NCBI GenBank assembly: GCA_025359845.1 | Contig: JANYDT010000053.1 | Span: 1 to 41,321, forward strand | From: Acidimicrobiia bacterium | GTDB lineage: Bacteria; Actinomycetota; Acidimicrobiia; Acidimicrobiales; JANYDT01 | Reading direction: 5' to 3' | DNA: 41,321 bases | Shown: positions 41,184 to 41,321 of the stretch, in pieces | How positions within the stretch are numbered: position 1 is the first letter of the stretch | Layout of the letters: each line of letters begins with the position of its first letter | Notes under the pieces: generated by a model | What the model saw: the letters and a program-made list of their open reading frames with translations, nothing else | Told to the model about the DNA's origin: nothing | The model's database searches: none | Translations under genes and position numbers: made by a program

Positions 41184-41321
41184 GTGCACCGTCGCGTAAG
41201 TAACGCGCGCGTCGCAGTTCATGCTATTTCATGCTACCAGAGGGTCGGCGGCGTAAGTCCATTTGAACGGACCGGCCGTCGCGTCATAGTCGATGACGAA
41301 CTCGATAAGTTTGGCTATCAA
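41184..41321 (-). mobile_element. End of an IS630-type insertion sequence (continues outside window)
   Basis: The outer end is probably at 41184 (GTGCACCGTCGCGTAAGTAA), directly after a TA dinucleotide (41182-41183), the target duplicated by this family. Inside it, on the minus strand, lies the C-terminus of a transposase. The remainder, including the other end, is beyond the window. Confidence 0.65.
41229..41321 (-). CDS. IS630-type transposase, C-terminal fragment (partial)
   Basis: Thirty codons before the stop at 41229: LIAKLIEFVIDYDATAGPF, then KWTYAADPLVA. This matches the typical end of IS630-family transposases (an AF-x-x-DYN-x-x-AKPF-x-WTY pattern). The gene begins outside the window. 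Whether the full gene is intact cannot be told. Confidence 0.8.
   Translation of the reverse strand: MIAKLIEFVIDYDATAGPFKWTYAADPLVA

Overview
The window comes from a high-GC actinobacterium. The genes use many GTG and occasional TTG starts. Secreted proteins have long Thr/Ala/Val/Pro-rich linkers behind a signal peptide or lipobox. There is an F420 (deazaflavin)-type nitroreductase, a P450 with a three-cysteine ferredoxin, a two-domain glutamine-dependent NAD synthase, and NitT/TauT-type import. These traits suggest a mycobacteria-like or Acidimicrobiia-like lineage. No rRNA or tRNA was recognised, so the lineage is an inference.

Layout. (1) 1-4.1 kb: an SDR oxidoreductase converges on a fused double-domain family III CoA-transferase. 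A MarR regulator overlapping a small cupin gene diverges from the CoA-transferase. (2) 4.2-9.6 kb: translation factor EttA, gluconokinase, a frameshifted Uma2 gene, an exported GDPD-like protein with altered active-site residues, and an MBL hydrolase. (3) 9.6-17.3 kb: two small unknown proteins, a nitronate-monooxygenase-like flavoprotein, two overlapping paralogous exported alpha/beta hydrolases, an MFS exporter, and a membrane protein carrying FAS1 and OmpA domains. (4) 17.3-20.9 kb: an MBL-cupin-SRPBCC operon divergent from a TetR regulator, followed by a broken gene tail and an ISL3 transposase relic. An ISL3-end-like sequence also lies before this block. (5) 20.9-24.7 kb: a PNPOx-like flavoprotein, an ornithine/lysine-type PLP decarboxylase with a TTG start, and a P450/ferredoxin divergent pair. 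(6) 24.76-27.14 kb: an ISAzo13-type element flanked by a TTA repeat, broken in the middle by a 5'-truncated IS110-type element. (7) 27.1-31.2 kb: F420-type nitroreductase, histidine phosphatase, NadE and a nitroreductase. (8) 31.3-37.6 kb: the most coherent module. A purine-type phosphoribosyltransferase diverges from a cytosine-deaminase-type amidohydrolase, followed by an ABC importer (ATPase, permease) and two paralogous substrate-binding lipoproteins. (9) 37.6-41.3 kb: a 22-bp perfect palindrome, a phytoene-dehydrogenase-like oxidoreductase, a frameshifted Rpn-like nuclease gene, a creatininase-family amidohydrolase, and the end of an IS630-type element running off the window.

Most genes look like metabolic housekeeping or degradation functions interspersed with decayed mobile DNA. 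The best candidate for an incompletely described system is the deaminase/importer/phosphoribosyltransferase locus at 31.3-37.6 kb. It looks like a base-salvage pathway: uptake, deamination, and possibly ribophosphorylation. Other items worth testing are the repeated hairpin around the SDR gene, the half-dead CoA-transferase fusion, the FAS1-OmpA protein and the DnaA-box-like palindrome.
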